DNA of 13,611 nucleotides from Deltaproteobacteria bacterium (GTDB lineage Bacteria; Desulfobacterota; Binatia; Binatales; Binataceae), in the NCBI GenBank assembly GCA_021786815.1, contig JAJYMR010000119.1:1-13611 (forward strand). Direction: 5' to 3'. Each line of letters starts with the position of its first letter. Within the stretch, counting starts at the first letter, position 1. The notes below the pieces were generated by a model that saw nothing but the letters and a program-made list of their open reading frames with translations, did not search any database and was not told where the DNA came from. The translations under genes were made by a program, and so were the position numbers. This document shows positions 13,472 to 13,611 of this stretch, one piece after another.

Positions 13472-13611
13472 ATGAAGAAGTGGAACAAAGCGTGGCTGAA
13501 GCCGCTTGTGACGGTAGCAGTCCTCGCGATCGCGGTTAGTTTCGCGCCCAGGGCATTCGCACAAGGCGCCGAGACCGGCGAAAACAAGTCCGTGTCAGTG
13601 GGATATCTCGA
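13472..13611 (+). CDS. Exported protein, N-terminus only (cut by window end)
   Basis: Only the first 46 codons are in the window. They read as a classical signal peptide: a basic n-region MKKWNKAWLK, the hydrophobic core LVTVAVLAIAVSF, and a probable cleavage site AFA before QG. The mature protein begins QGAETGENKSVSVGYL. The alternating SVSVGYL could be the first beta strand of an outer-membrane barrel, but this is a guess from seven residues. ATG 13472 is fixed by the strong SD. The sigma-54-like promoter suggests nitrogen- or stress-responsive control. A porin linked to nitrogen uptake is one possibility; the family cannot be named without the rest of the gene. Confidence 0.85.
   Translation, partial: MKKWNKAWLKPLVTVAVLAIAVSFAPRAFAQGAETGENKSVSVGYL

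Overview
This is a GC-rich bacterial chromosomal segment with many GTG/TTG starts and genes in short, tightly spaced blocks. Gene content (GTP-dependent PEP carboxykinase, a Ddn-like F420-type oxidoreductase, a class-1 DHOD-like flavoprotein, ketopantoate reductase, a sigma-54-type promoter) suggests an uncultivated, metabolically versatile lineage, perhaps Binatota/Desulfobacterota-like. That placement is inference; no marker gene here fixes it. There are no mobile elements, CRISPR arrays or rRNA genes.

Layout. 1-2300: a small secreted Pro/Cys protein (+) and an unrecognised 368-aa helical protein (-, TTG start with a strong SD). 2787-4675: pckG (-), closed by a textbook intrinsic terminator. 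4876-8674: the centre of the window, a minus-strand operon of six genes in the order TetR regulator, short ferritin-like protein, NTF2-like A, NTF2-like B, ferritin-like A, ferritin-like B, ending in a second intrinsic terminator. A perfect 14-bp palindrome lies between a consensus -35 and a weak -10 ahead of tetR, which fits autoregulation of the whole operon. 8782-9243: a divergent Ddn-like F420-dependent oxidoreductase gene. 9300-10765: a minus-strand pair, panE-like reductase followed by a JAMM/MPN+ metalloprotease, overlapping by 4 bp. 10977-11822: a DHOD-like flavoprotein that lacks the usual Cys loop. 11950-12027: tRNA-Glu(UUC). 12042-12884: a membrane-anchored unknown with no good start. 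13408-13611: a sigma-54-like promoter, a strong SD and the beginning of an exported protein cut off by the window end.

The best candidate for an undescribed system is the tetR operon. It combines three ferritin-like proteins (two close DUF455/MiaE-like paralogues with complete predicted diiron ligands, and one divergent member with altered ligands) and two NTF2-like paralogues, all probably co-transcribed under one TetR-type switch. The gene set suggests a small-molecule-induced oxidative or detoxifying enzyme assembly. The substrate cannot be read from sequence. The nearby F420-type oxidoreductase could share the chemistry, but that link is only positional.
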